Shown: one piece after another, positions 1-7,925 of the stretch
Layout: each line of letters starts with the position of its first letter
Numbering within the stretch: position 1 is the stretch's first letter
Assembly (NCBI RefSeq): GCF_039794105.1
Contig: NZ_JBDIWA010000007.1
Coordinates: 62,001-126,000 of the forward strand
Source of the DNA: Kuenenia sp039794105
GTDB lineage: Bacteria > Planctomycetota > Brocadiia > Brocadiales > Brocadiaceae
Direction: 5' to 3'
DNA: 64,000 bases
Position numbers and translations under genes: made by a program
The notes under the pieces: model-generated
Databases searched by the model: none
Told to the model about the DNA's origin: nothing
What the model saw: only the letters and a program-made list of their open reading frames with translations

Positions 1-28
1 CCGCGAATGTAGTTTCCAGCGCCAGTAT

Positions 29-76
29 GTTCCCAAAAGTAGCGGCAAGGCATGCCTTGCCGCTACTTTTGGGAAC
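29..76. repeat. 48-bp perfect palindrome
   Basis: The two 24-bp arms are exactly complementary around a central CATG, with ends GTTCCC and GGGAAC. The flanking bases 1-28 recur in inverted orientation near 55272-55294 (CTGGAAACTACATTCGCGG), so the palindrome belongs to a dispersed repeat and not to a gene. No T-run follows on either strand, so a simple terminator is not supported. Confidence 0.85.
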
Positions 77-80
77 AAGA

Positions 81-190
81 ACGAAAAATTCATGTAGTGC
101 GACTAGGTTCGTCGTACTATTTGAGTAGACCTTATTCCTTATCGCACTGCTTTTTTTGGTGCGACGAACCTCGTCGCACTACATGAATTT
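81..190. repeat. Two copies of the GTGCGACGAGG hairpin repeat
   Basis: One degenerate copy lies at about 91-119 and a second, shorter one at 159-189. Each is an inverted repeat around GTGCGACGA and TCGTCGCAC, flanked by TACATGAATTT. The same unit occurs at 59391-59431 and, degenerate, at 60467-60495. The second copy encodes the last residues of the small minus-strand reading frame that ends at 139, so it has entered the 3' end of that gene. Confidence 0.8.
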
Positions 191-381
191 AGGGTAAAGT
201 CTCGCCTTTCCCTTAAGTCTGTATGAAAACCTTTTAACATTTTTTCCAAAGGCTCACGGATTTTATCTTTTGGAGAGTAGGCTAAAAATTCAAAAATTGC
301 TGTTATCCATTGACGAGTGATATTGTTTGAGGGCGTATTATACAATTCGTTAATAAGGTACGGAAGTATTTGCAATTTCAT
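139..381 (-). pseudogene. Small hypothetical gene downstream of hsdS, 3' end replaced by a repeat
   Basis: The minus-strand reading frame begins at an ATG at 381 (an upstream ATG at 435 would overlap the hsdS tail by 34 bp). It encodes about 80 residues of helical sequence of no recognised family. The last 18 residues come from the GTGCGACGAGG repeat, which indicates that the natural C-terminus was lost. It is the last gene of the type I restriction-modification cluster on this strand. It may be a fragment of a larger helical-repeat protein, but nothing in it shows a function. Confidence 0.4.
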
Positions 382-401
382 ATCATCACGTACAAAAAGT
401 C

Positions 402-1544
402 TTAAAACTTCCTTCTGACTTTTTTGTTTATACACATCTCCCCGTGAAATGCCTTCTGGCTCAGACAGCCATACAGATTTTCCAACTCCTGTAAGCTTTG
501 TTTGTATTGCTCTTTTAACGCTTCTGTTTTTTCTACGATTCGGGCAAATTTGGTTTGGAGTTCGAGGGGTGGTTTTATCATTTTTATTTTCTCAAACTCA
601 CCTTTGGTTAATATTTTCTTCATTCCTTTTGAAGCATGATTTTGAATATACTTTTTGGAGATTTTAAATAACCAATACAAATACAATGGCTCAACGTCCT
701 TATTTGGTTGAATGGCATTTATCTGTTGATTGAAAGAAACAGTTCTGTCTGTTAATGCGGCTCTACCAACTGATTCAATGCTTCCTGCTATACAAGCAAC
801 AAGTAATGAACCGCTACTTGCTGTCCTTGCATTCTTTAATCCTCTTTCTGATAAGCATTCTACTGCCTTTATTACATAAGTATTGTCTGAGGTTATATTA
901 TCTGTTTTAATCCATTCGATAAAATTCGAAGAATAGTTATCAGGGTTTTTTCTTGATGGAGTGTTTCCAGTTATGATTTCACCAAAATATTTAAGCTCTA
1001 CTTTATCAAATTTTTTCTTGTTACATGATACTTCACCAAACATCTCCAAAAAGGTGCTTTTCAAAAATTCATCCAGCAGGCGGATGCTTTCTTTGCGTTG
1101 GGCTATAAGATTTTCGGCTTTGCTTAATAGGTTGGCGATGTGGAGTTGGTATTCTTTGCTTTCAGGAATATCTAAAACTATTTTACTTAAACCCTCTCTG
1201 GTAATTTGTGGTTGGGCCGCACCTGTAATAACATCTTTAAAACCTCTCCTATTCAATGCATAATACAGAAACTTTTGGTCAACATCTTCACTAATATTGT
1301 CCAATGCCATTGCATTAGATGTGATGTAGGATTTTGGTTCTGTACTATTTATTGTTCCACATGTTGCACCTCTACAAGTAATCGCTAAAGTTGGAAATTG
1401 ATGATTGTATTCTTTGTATCTTCCTATAATTCCATTGGCTCCATAAACAGGAAATCCTTCCGTTGACAATTCTGAAATCGGTAGGTTCTTCCATTGCTTA
1501 AGCTTGGAAATATCAGTAAGTCTTACTTTTTTCCACTTCATCAT
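402..1544 (-). CDS. hsdS: Type I restriction-modification specificity subunit HsdS
   Basis: This 380-residue subunit selects the DNA target for the HsdM methylase. Two target-recognition domains are visible: residues about 1-135, and about 178-320 with an ITGNTPSR start typical of the family. They are separated by a conserved helical spacer rich in K/E/L (LLSKAENLIAQRKESIRLL, about 139-157). A second such helix (about 325-365) ends in SQKAFHGE, a common HsdS tail. Its ATG overlaps the hsdM stop by 4 bp (ATGA), so the two are translationally coupled. Length and architecture are normal and the gene looks intact. Confidence 0.93.
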   Translation of the reverse strand: MMKWKKVRLTDISKLKQWKNLPISELSTEGFPVYGANGIIGRYKEYNHQFPTLAITCRGATCGTINSTEPKSYITSNAMALDNISEDVDQKFLYYALNRRGFKDVITGAAQPQITREGLSKIVLDIPESKEYQLHIANLLSKAENLIAQRKESIRLLDEFLKSTFLEMFGEVSCNKKKFDKVELKYFGEIITGNTPSRKNPDNYSSNFIEWIKTDNITSDNTYVIKAVECLSERGLKNARTASSGSLLVACIAGSIESVGRAALTDRTVSFNQQINAIQPNKDVEPLYLYWLFKISKKYIQNHASKGMKKILTKGEFEKIKMIKPPLELQTKFARIVEKTEALKEQYKQSLQELENLYGCLSQKAFHGEMCINKKVRRKF

Positions 1545-3106
1545 ACAAACTCCTTTAATTCAGCCAAAGCTTTTTGAATAGCGGCTTCAATAGTTTCCAA
1601 TTTCCCGAAAATCACATTCGGCTTTTCATAGCTTACTTCTTCATATACCTCTTCTTTGTAGGTGCTCAGGTTCAGGTCGTAGTTGTTTTCTGTAATTTCT
1701 TTTTTCGGCACCATAAAGTATTTCAATTTTCGGTCGGTGTCTTTCTTGGCATCCCGTTGTTTAAGGCGTTGCACAATGTCGTGCAAATCGCTGTCGGCAA
1801 TTTTATTACGCTTGTCGTCCAATGTGTAGCCGTCTGCCTGCATATCGTAAAACCACACGTTGTTGGTTTCACCGCCTTTTGTAAAAATCAAAATAGCTGT
1901 GCTTACTCCTGCGTATGGTTTAAATGCTCCGCTGGGTACAGCTATCACGGCTTTCAGTTCGGCTTTTTCAATAATCAGTTTCCGCACGGCTTCAAATGCT
2001 TTACCGCTGTTTTGTATTACACCGCTGGGCACAATCACGGCAGCCGTTCCGCCAATTTTCAGCATATTGAACATACGTTCTACAAACAGCAGTTCGGTTT
2101 TTGTGGTGGGCAGTTTCAGCCCTTCGTTAATATCGCCTTTATCAATGTTGCCCGTAAATGGCGGGTTTGCCATGATGATGTCGAACTGGTTGTCTTCGTT
2201 GTAGCTTTTGCTCAGGGTGTCTTTGTAGTCAATTTTAGGTTCGTCAATGCCGTGCATCATCATGTTCATCAAACTCAAACGCACCATAGTGGTGTCAATA
2301 TCGTAACCCACAAAACTTTGGTCGAGAATTGTTTTTGCTTTTTGAGTAAGCACGGCACTAATGGCGGCACGTTCAAACCCGTCTTCGTCTTTCTGCAATT
2401 TGGCAGGGTCTTTCTTTCTTACCAGGTCGGTTAATATATATTGATAAGCACCCAAAAGAAAACCGCCTGTTCCGCAGGCGGGGTCGGCAATACGTTGTCC
2501 CAATTGCGGAGCCACCAGTTCAGCCATGAGTTTGATAATGTGGCGTGGGGTGCGGAATTGTCCGTTTTTTCCTGCCGTGGCAATTTCACTCAACAGCATT
2601 TCATACACATCGCCCTGTATGTCCTGAAAAGCATGGCCGCCTTTGGTGGCGTCTTTTTCAATCTCCTTGAAAATTTCTTCCACAATGTTAATGGCAGAGA
2701 CCAGCAAACTTGCCTTGGGCATAATGAACACCGCATTGGCCATGTGCCTGGTAAAAGGTGATGTTTCTCCGTTCAGGTCTTTCAAAAATGGAAACACTTT
2801 CATCTGCACATGTAGCAGCATTTCGTCTGCCGGTTTGTGTTTGAAAACACTCCAACGCAGTTTGCTTTTATCAATGGTTTCGCTGCTGCCCGGAATGGTG
2901 AATTTTCCTTTAAAGCGGCTGGTATATTTTTCACCTGTAAACTCCGCATCTCGTTCACGCTTGGCTTCTAAATCGTCCAAACGCTTCATAAAAATGAGGT
3001 AGGTAATTTGCTCAATGGCGGTTAAGGGGTTGGCAATGCCGCCTTCCCAGAAGTTTTGCCAGAGCTTGTCTATAAGCGATTTTAATTGTGCGTTGTTTTG
3101 GAGCAT
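1541..3106 (-). CDS. hsdM: Type I restriction-modification DNA methyltransferase subunit HsdM
   Basis: This 521-residue protein transfers a methyl group from S-adenosylmethionine to adenine N6 in the site chosen by HsdS. The N-terminal helical domain (about 1-140, LWQNFWEGGIANPLTAIEQ) is followed by the Rossmann methylase. Motif I is at about residue 207 (DPACGTGGF) and catalytic motif IV NPPF at about 313. It starts immediately after the DUF4062 gene, whose stop codon abuts its ATG, and overlaps hsdS by 4 bp. No full-length hsdR is present in the window, so restriction activity cannot be assumed. Confidence 0.95.
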   Translation of the reverse strand: MLQNNAQLKSLIDKLWQNFWEGGIANPLTAIEQITYLIFMKRLDDLEAKRERDAEFTGEKYTSRFKGKFTIPGSSETIDKSKLRWSVFKHKPADEMLLHVQMKVFPFLKDLNGETSPFTRHMANAVFIMPKASLLVSAINIVEEIFKEIEKDATKGGHAFQDIQGDVYEMLLSEIATAGKNGQFRTPRHIIKLMAELVAPQLGQRIADPACGTGGFLLGAYQYILTDLVRKKDPAKLQKDEDGFERAAISAVLTQKAKTILDQSFVGYDIDTTMVRLSLMNMMMHGIDEPKIDYKDTLSKSYNEDNQFDIIMANPPFTGNIDKGDINEGLKLPTTKTELLFVERMFNMLKIGGTAAVIVPSGVIQNSGKAFEAVRKLIIEKAELKAVIAVPSGAFKPYAGVSTAILIFTKGGETNNVWFYDMQADGYTLDDKRNKIADSDLHDIVQRLKQRDAKKDTDRKLKYFMVPKKEITENNYDLNLSTYKEEVYEEVSYEKPNVIFGKLETIEAAIQKALAELKEFV

Positions 3107-4585
3107 TTATTTTTTCTTTTTCAATATTTCTTTAAGTGCTTTGCCTTTGGCGGTGAGGCGGTATTTTTGAGTTGGGCTATTGGGTGATTCAGGTTGTGTC
3201 ATTTCTATCAGCATTTCAATCAGAGCAGGGTTTAAATAGTTATCTCTGAAAGTTTGCCCATGCTTTAAGCCGAGAAGCTGCATCAAATCATTTCGGGAGT
3301 GTTCGTTTTCCATCAAGCGTATAAGCGCCTTTACTTGGTCGGTACTTGGTCGGTGCTTGGTCGGTGCTTGGTCGGCGCCTGACCGGTAGAGTATCGTTTT
3401 AAAGTCCTCAGCCTGTATAAATCGAGGTTCCAAAAGCCCTGCGGTCAGGCACTTGTCCACGATATCCGTAGTGCCCGTGCCAAGCCGTTCGATATAACCG
3501 GCTAAGTACAGCGGTTCGGCAAGCAAGGGGTTGGCCGGGACGGACGTGTGCAATTGTTTCAGTTTTTCAGTTGTCCATCCCATGGGTAAAGCACCGGGGT
3601 TCCAAATTTCTATGCGGTCTCTAAACACCATTACCTGCACACTGGCATTGCTGGTATAATCGCGGTGCGCTATGGCATTGACAATGGCTTCGGCCACCGC
3701 ATCTTTGGGAATTTCATACGAGCCGGGGATGGAAATTTGTTCCACCCGCGTTTCTATGCGATAATCCAATTTGGTAAGAACAAACTCCAATGCCTGGTCA
3801 GCTAATTCAAACAATGTTCCCTTAAACACTTTGTAGGATGGGATGGGTTTTTCTACGACAGTTCCGGCAAAAGAGGCGCAACGCACTTCTGAATTGATAA
3901 AAAAACGCTGAGGTTCTTTTCCGAAAAGCAATAGAGTCGCATTGGTTATTCTGCCCTCCGCATAAAGATTGAGATGCGTGAGAATTTTCTCCTTAGGTTC
4001 TGCTTCACTCAGGGGAAAGCCCCTTTTTAATTGAGCAATCCGCACAAACCGTATTACTTTTTCATTGTCAATATCATCCAGAGTGGCTTTCTCATGAAAG
4101 CTGACGTCAAAGGGTCCTGTGCGAATAATTTCTTTTTCTTCCAGATAACGAACCAGTGCAGCATATACCGCAGACTTTAATTCATCAACGGTGTTAAATT
4201 TTTTCCGGATCAGCACTTCCTGGGCTTTGTTGATGAGTTGGTTTACTTTGGGGTGTCTTTCGTGGGTTTTATGATCCGTTAGAAAAACGAACCGGGTTTT
4301 GTGTAATTCAGTAGCGTGAAGAAACTCCATCTCTGTAGGTGAAATACCGACTTCATTTTCAGAACCGTATTCCTTTCCAAAAATTCCCATATAGATGTCG
4401 CTTTGTTCAACTTCATTCAGGTAAAGCGCATCTGCACGTTGATCAATGGCCGGGAGTAGTTCAAAAAGAAAAGGTTCAAAGAATTTCCCCAACAGTGGGT
4501 CGGCACAGATGTATTCATGCAGAGCTTTACGCTCCTGCGAAAACTCTGTTTGTACACTACTGATGAATATTTTTCTCTTTGCCAT
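3107..4585 (-). CDS. DUF4062 / RecG-like ATPase-domain protein inserted in the hsd operon
   Basis: A 492-residue protein. Residues 1-100 match the DUF4062 pattern (KIFISSVQTEFSQERKALHEYI), common in defence-associated and STAND proteins. The middle resembles the AlbA_2/HATPase_c_4 putative regulator family: VAEAIVNAIAHRDYT and ERLGTGTTDIV are its usual nucleotide-site motifs, at about residues 295-370. A C-terminal winged-helix segment follows (about 410-492). Between ATPase and winged helix lies an 11-bp tandem repeat (3333-3376) whose copy number would change the frame. Genes of this type often sit between hsdM and hsdR as accessory regulators. Its exact job is unknown; an NTP-dependent regulator of the restriction module is the likeliest reading. 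Confidence 0.8.
   Translation of the reverse strand: MAKRKIFISSVQTEFSQERKALHEYICADPLLGKFFEPFLFELLPAIDQRADALYLNEVEQSDIYMGIFGKEYGSENEVGISPTEMEFLHATELHKTRFVFLTDHKTHERHPKVNQLINKAQEVLIRKKFNTVDELKSAVYAALVRYLEEKEIIRTGPFDVSFHEKATLDDIDNEKVIRFVRIAQLKRGFPLSEAEPKEKILTHLNLYAEGRITNATLLLFGKEPQRFFINSEVRCASFAGTVVEKPIPSYKVFKGTLFELADQALEFVLTKLDYRIETRVEQISIPGSYEIPKDAVAEAIVNAIAHRDYTSNASVQVMVFRDRIEIWNPGALPMGWTTEKLKQLHTSVPANPLLAEPLYLAGYIERLGTGTTDIVDKCLTAGLLEPRFIQAEDFKTILYRSGADQAPTKHRPSTDQVKALIRLMENEHSRNDLMQLLGLKHGQTFRDNYLNPALIEMLIEMTQPESPNSPTQKYRLTAKGKALKEILKKKK
3333..3376. repeat. 11-bp tandem repeat, four copies, inside the DUF4062 gene
   Basis: Units read RCTTGGTCGGY on the plus strand at 3333-3343, 3344-3354, 3355-3365 and 3366-3376. 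The first two are identical and the others differ at one or two bases. Because 11 is not a multiple of three, gain or loss of one unit would shift the downstream frame, which makes this a candidate slipped-strand (phase-variation) tract. The region encodes a low-complexity linker of A, D, Q, P, T, H and S residues. Confidence 0.85.
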
Positions 4586-4586
4586 A

Positions 4587-4775
4587 TTATGCCGCCAATA
4601 CTTTTTCGGTCAAACGTAAAATTTCATCAATCTCTTTTTGATTGAAAATGCCTCTGATTCCTTCGGGGTGTATCATGGTAAAAGGCGATTCGATCAGGTT
4701 GCGTTTGCTTACTTCGTTTCTTAGGTGGCGAAAGACACTGTCATAGCCCGCCAATATCACGAAGCGATAATGTTT
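4587..4775 (-). pseudogene. 62-codon 3' remnant of a gene upstream of the DUF4062 gene (possibly hsdR)
   Basis: The open frame begins directly after an in-frame TGA at 4776 and ends with TAA one base before the DUF4062 ATG. It has no start codon near its beginning and contains ESPFTMIHPEGIRGIF and KEIDEILRLTEKVL. The sequence reads like the extreme C-terminus of a larger protein. Its position suggests hsdR, the restriction subunit usually encoded in this place, but I cannot confirm the family. If so, the motor/nuclease subunit has been deleted and only methylation remains. Confidence 0.5.
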
Positions 4776-4865
4776 TCAAGTTGCTGTTTTGGAAGGGGCA
4801 AGCTAACCGTTGCTAATCAGCCACGTTGCTTTTTGCGTCGGCTGAATTAGCCTGGCTGGGCTTTC

Positions 4866-5285
4866 TCATATTATTTCAATTCCCCTTTTAAGACAAATAT
4901 CACTGAAATCAGCATCGTTGAAAGTTGCTAGCCAGTTAACTTTCACATTAACATCTTCAAGAATCAGTCTCATTAAGCAATCTACCAAGCTTAGAGGACG
5001 ATTAGCCTGCAATGAAGATGAAAAGCATAATTCCAATGCGCTTTCACGATAGGGTTCGTCACCTAAAAATGTAATGTTTGGCCGCTTAAGATATAATTCG
5101 AATTGTTGCAGGGCGCTGCGATTTCTTGATAACCTTGTCCTGAGCGTTTCGTAGAGAGTGGGCCAAGGCAGCACAAGATAGCAAATGTCAAGGTATTCCG
5201 AAATCTCCTTAACTTTCTCTTGATGTTGATCTCTTGGATCAAACATCGCAAACCAGATGGATGTATCTACAAGGGTGTACTCCAT
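4866..5285 (-). CDS. PIN-domain ribonuclease, putative toxin
   Basis: This 139-residue protein has the PIN fold acidic residues in order: VDTSIWF near the N-terminus (D7), a central glutamate (YETLRT, about 46), LVDCLMR (D about 104) and FNDADF (about 122-127). PIN proteins of VapC type cut RNA and are usually held inactive by a partner encoded just upstream. Here the upstream gene ends 3 bp before the ATG, so the pair is an operon. The partner is not a recognisable VapB, so toxin-antitoxin function is inferred from architecture only. Confidence 0.8.
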   Translation of the reverse strand: MEYTLVDTSIWFAMFDPRDQHQEKVKEISEYLDICYLVLPWPTLYETLRTRLSRNRSALQQFELYLKRPNITFLGDEPYRESALELCFSSSLQANRPLSLVDCLMRLILEDVNVKVNWLATFNDADFSDICLKRGIEII

Positions 5286-5288
5286 AGC

Positions 5289-5615
5289 TCAAATTTCTTC
5301 ATCTTCAAATTCTGACTCACTGACAGCGTATCCACTCCAGGGGGGCGATTTTCTTGTTCCAAAAATAAAGCGACCTTTCATCTTTTTAGTCTTATTATCG
5401 CTCCAAATCACGTATATTCTGGTCTTTTTTGTTATATCAATTGACTCCTTGATGTCTCCTTTGAGAGCCTCGATGAGATCGTCCGAAAATTCGTATTTAA
5501 GGTATGCCAAACTATCACCACACTCTACAGCATCGTGCTCATCCAGCCACGTGTAAAATCCTTCGTAATCTCCACGTACACCAAAATCATATGATATCCA
5601 TATAGCACTTTTCAC
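5289..5615 (-). CDS. Small acidic protein paired with the PIN toxin; candidate antitoxin
   Basis: A 108-residue protein starting at a GTG with a good Shine-Dalgarno (AAAGGAG) 6-8 bases upstream. It begins MKSAIWISYDFGVRGDYEGF, has aromatic residues and a KTRIYVIWSDNKTKKMKGRF strand pattern, and ends in a strongly acidic tail (SESEFEDEEI). No ribbon-helix-helix, AbrB or HTH DNA-binding motif is visible, unlike ordinary VapB antitoxins. Immediate proximity to the PIN gene suggests a neutralising or accessory role. I do not recognise the family. Confidence 0.65.
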   Translation of the reverse strand: MKSAIWISYDFGVRGDYEGFYTWLDEHDAVECGDSLAYLKYEFSDDLIEALKGDIKESIDITKKTRIYVIWSDNKTKKMKGRFIFGTRKSPPWSGYAVSESEFEDEEI

Positions 5616-5818
5616 AATTTTCTCCTTTCAATTGAGTTGCCTAACGCTGCTCAATCTTTTTTTATAAGTGTTTGCCAAAAAGTATGCAAATGAAGATTTT
5701 TTTTCATAGCCCTTGTGACATTTGCCTTATGTCTTTTCAGATGTTGAGCAATCAAACTTGCACTGAAATGACCTCAGCATATAATAAGTATCCACAGATA
5801 CGTGGGGATTAATTTTTC

Positions 5819-6026
5819 GTAACACTTTAGCTTTTTGAAAAAGTCCGACAATAACGATGTGCCTCATTAATGTAAGGGACAAAACATTGCCATAATCCAG
5901 TATAGATGCGTGCTTAGTATCAGGAGCATCCCTGCTCCTGACTACCCGCCATCAAGGATGCTGGCGGTACATTTCTCAAACCGGCAAATGTTTCGCCCAT
6001 ACCTTTTCAAAAAACTAAAGTGTTAC
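5819..6026. mobile_element. MITE-like element, family A (TIR GTAACACTTTAG)
   Basis: A 208-bp non-coding element bounded by about 23-bp terminal inverted repeats: GTAACACTTTAGCTTTTTG at the left and its complement CAAAAAACTAAAGTGTTAC at the right. Elements with the same ends occur at 24335-24479 and 60370-60533. The interior carries a partial copy of the GGCAAATGTTTCGCCC motif also seen near 20620. There is no coding capacity, so mobility would need a transposase in trans. The rest of the 5616-6210 gap shows nothing else I recognise. Confidence 0.75.
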
Positions 6027-6210
6027 AATTTTTCTATAACCATTCTGGAATTACGCCGTAAGAGCATCTTGAAAATAAGCGAGGTTGAGAATGGCTGAGT
6101 AATGGCTATCTCCTTATTGAATAAAGTGTTAATGAAAACACAAAACTACAATGATTCGTAAGGATAACATATTTTATGCTGTTCTCAACCCTTATTTTTC
6201 AGGCTTTTTT

Positions 6211-6858
6211 GAGTGGTATTTGAGTGACATTTGCATGGCTTTCCCTGCGATGCCTTACATGCGCAAAAGGAAACCGCCCGTTATCTGGTAGAAGACAAAA
6301 AAGCAGAATATATATTCACGGTGAAAGATAATCAAAAAACCATGAAACAAGCCATTCAGGAACTGAATCTCAGTTCTTTTCCCCCCCTCAGCACGAAACA
6401 ATTGAAAAAGGCCACGTCCGCATAGAAATCCGCAGGATTTGTACCAGCACCGAATTAAACGAATATCTTGATTTCCCCTACGTTAAGCAGGTATTTTGCA
6501 TTCATAGAATATTTACAGAAGTCAAGACCGGCAAAAAAACCGAGGAAATTGTTTACAGTATTACCAGCCTGACACAACAAAAGGCAAGTCTCAAAACCAT
6601 TCTTAAGTTTTTCCGCGGACACTGGTCAATAGAACTTGTACTGAGTTTATCGAAGTAAATGGACTTCATTCTGTGCGTGATACCGCTTTCCGTGAAGATC
6701 ATTCTCAAATACGCACGAAAAATGCCCCTAGGGCAATGGCTTCTTTGAGGAATCTGGTGGTTGGGCTTTTTCATTTTCTCCAGGTAACAAATATTGCAAA
6801 GACGCTCAGAAATTTTGCGGCAAGACCTTTTCTTTCACTTCAGATGCTTCGCTGGTAA
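6211..6858 (+). pseudogene. Decayed ISAs1-type (DDE) transposase
   Basis: Three consecutive fragments together read as the C-terminal half of an ISAs1-family transposase. They are DALHAQKETARYL...YIFTVKDNQ (6243 onward), then after a frameshift at the C-run near 6382 the segment EKGHVRIEIRRI...LKFFRGHWSIE, then, after a 23-bp insertion (6635-6657) that creates a stop, LHSVRDTAFREDHSQIRTKNAPRAMASLRN and the C-terminus. The N-terminal part is missing. Two independent lesions make it non-functional. Confidence 0.85.
6635..6657 (+). repeat. 23-bp insertion in the transposase relic, related to 55599-55621
   Basis: Removing these 23 bases (starting CTTGTACTGAG, ending CGAAGTA) restores the expected WSIEN-GLHSVRD reading of the transposase. 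A diverged copy (about 17 of 23 identical) lies at 55599-55621. This class of motif (CTGAG...TCGAAG) is, to my recollection, scattered in many bacterial genomes as a REP-like unit. Confidence 0.6.
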
Positions 6859-7189
6859 TGTAGAGAACAAAAAAGCCTTTATTTTTTTTACTCTCTCTCT
6901 CTCTCTCTCTCTCTCTTTCGTTACTACAGGGATATTCCCGTTACATTTTGTTTGTTTTGCTCATTCTTGCCCATTCTTGCCTATTTACATGAGAACTCTA
7001 TCGTTTTTTGCTTTCTTCTCCACTTATTGACGGGAGCTTTTGGCGCAAATTCTTGATCCACGTCTTTCGTAGGGTGACTTTGACGTTGCCGTGTCCTTTT
7101 TTGTGATATGTGTTGACTTTTTTAAGAAATTAAGATAGGTTCCTGTGCCAGAGCTGTTTTTATGAGACAAAAAACTTTGCCAGAACAAA
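6859..7189. other. Non-coding gap with a (CT)13 microsatellite
   Basis: Bases 6891-6916 are thirteen CT dinucleotides, about 275 bp upstream of the glycosyltransferase ATG. The remaining sequence is T-rich with no convincing gene. Open frames here are repeats of simple sequence. No clear -35/-10 pair was found for the glycosyltransferase. Confidence 0.6.
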
Positions 7190-7873
7190 ATGAAACTTTC
7201 CATAATAATGCCCGTCTTCAACGAAGAGCAAACGGTCTCTGAAGTAATTGAGCGCGTTAAAGCAATTCCTATTGATAAAGAAATAATACTGGTGAATGAC
7301 GCATCATCAGACGGTACGTTTGAAATTGTAAAAAAGCTGTCTTCCCGCGATATTAAAATAATTCATCATCCTGTGAATCATGGTAAAGGAGCTGCTATCC
7401 GTACAGGCCTGAATATCGCATGCGGCGATGTTGTCGTCATACAGGACGCAGACCTGGAATACAACCCGAATGATTTTCTTCAAATGATTGCGCCAATCAA
7501 TGAGAAAAAGGCCGATGTTGTATACGGTGTACGTTTGCTCAAAACACAGAAACTGATTATGCGCACAGGCAACAGATTTTTAACCTTTGTGACGAACTTT
7601 ATATACGGACAGCATTTGAAGGACATGGAAACATGCTACAAGATGATGAGGCGTGAAATTGCCGTAAGCCTGGATCTCGAATGCCGCCGCTTTGATGTGG
7701 AGGCGGAAATAACGGCTAAATTGCTGCGTGGAGGATACACAATATATGAAGTTCCCATCAGTTATCATGCACGGTATGAAAATAAGAAACTTACCATGTT
7801 TGACGGATTGCCCGCATTGAAAGCGCTATGGAAATACCGGCATTGGAACCCTTGCCCGGATACGCCTCTCTAA
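7190..7873 (+). CDS. Family 2 glycosyltransferase, dolichyl/polyprenyl-phosphate hexosyltransferase type
   Basis: A 227-residue cytosolic GT-A enzyme. It has SIIMPVFNEEQTV at the N-terminus (nucleotide-sugar site), the VNDASSDGT loop at about 35-43, HGKGAAIRTG at about 64-73, and the metal-binding DAD around residue 86. The ending shape of DPM1-like transferases is seen, without C-terminal membrane helices. Such enzymes load a sugar onto a lipid carrier, which fits the membrane glycosyltransferase encoded 52 bp downstream. The substrate cannot be read from sequence. Confidence 0.88.
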   Translation: MKLSIIMPVFNEEQTVSEVIERVKAIPIDKEIILVNDASSDGTFEIVKKLSSRDIKIIHHPVNHGKGAAIRTGLNIACGDVVVIQDADLEYNPNDFLQMIAPINEKKADVVYGVRLLKTQKLIMRTGNRFLTFVTNFIYGQHLKDMETCYKMMRREIAVSLDLECRRFDVEAEITAKLLRGGYTIYEVPISYHARYENKKLTMFDGLPALKALWKYRHWNPCPDTPL

Positions 7874-7925
7874 AAGAATACATAGTTCAGGATTGTGTTT
7901 TGCGAAATTTTATTTTGCGATAACA

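Noticed and set aside
1574..2434. 286-residue plus-strand reading frame across hsdM
   Set aside because: Antisense shadow of the well-supported hsdM gene; aromatic- and histidine-rich with no domain and no ribosome site.
3333..3376. Tandem repeat considered as a CRISPR array
   Set aside because: Units are only 11 bp, directly adjacent, without spacers, and inside a coding gene.
5910..6098. Short plus-strand frame
   Set aside because: Lies inside and across the family A element, so it is translated repeat sequence.
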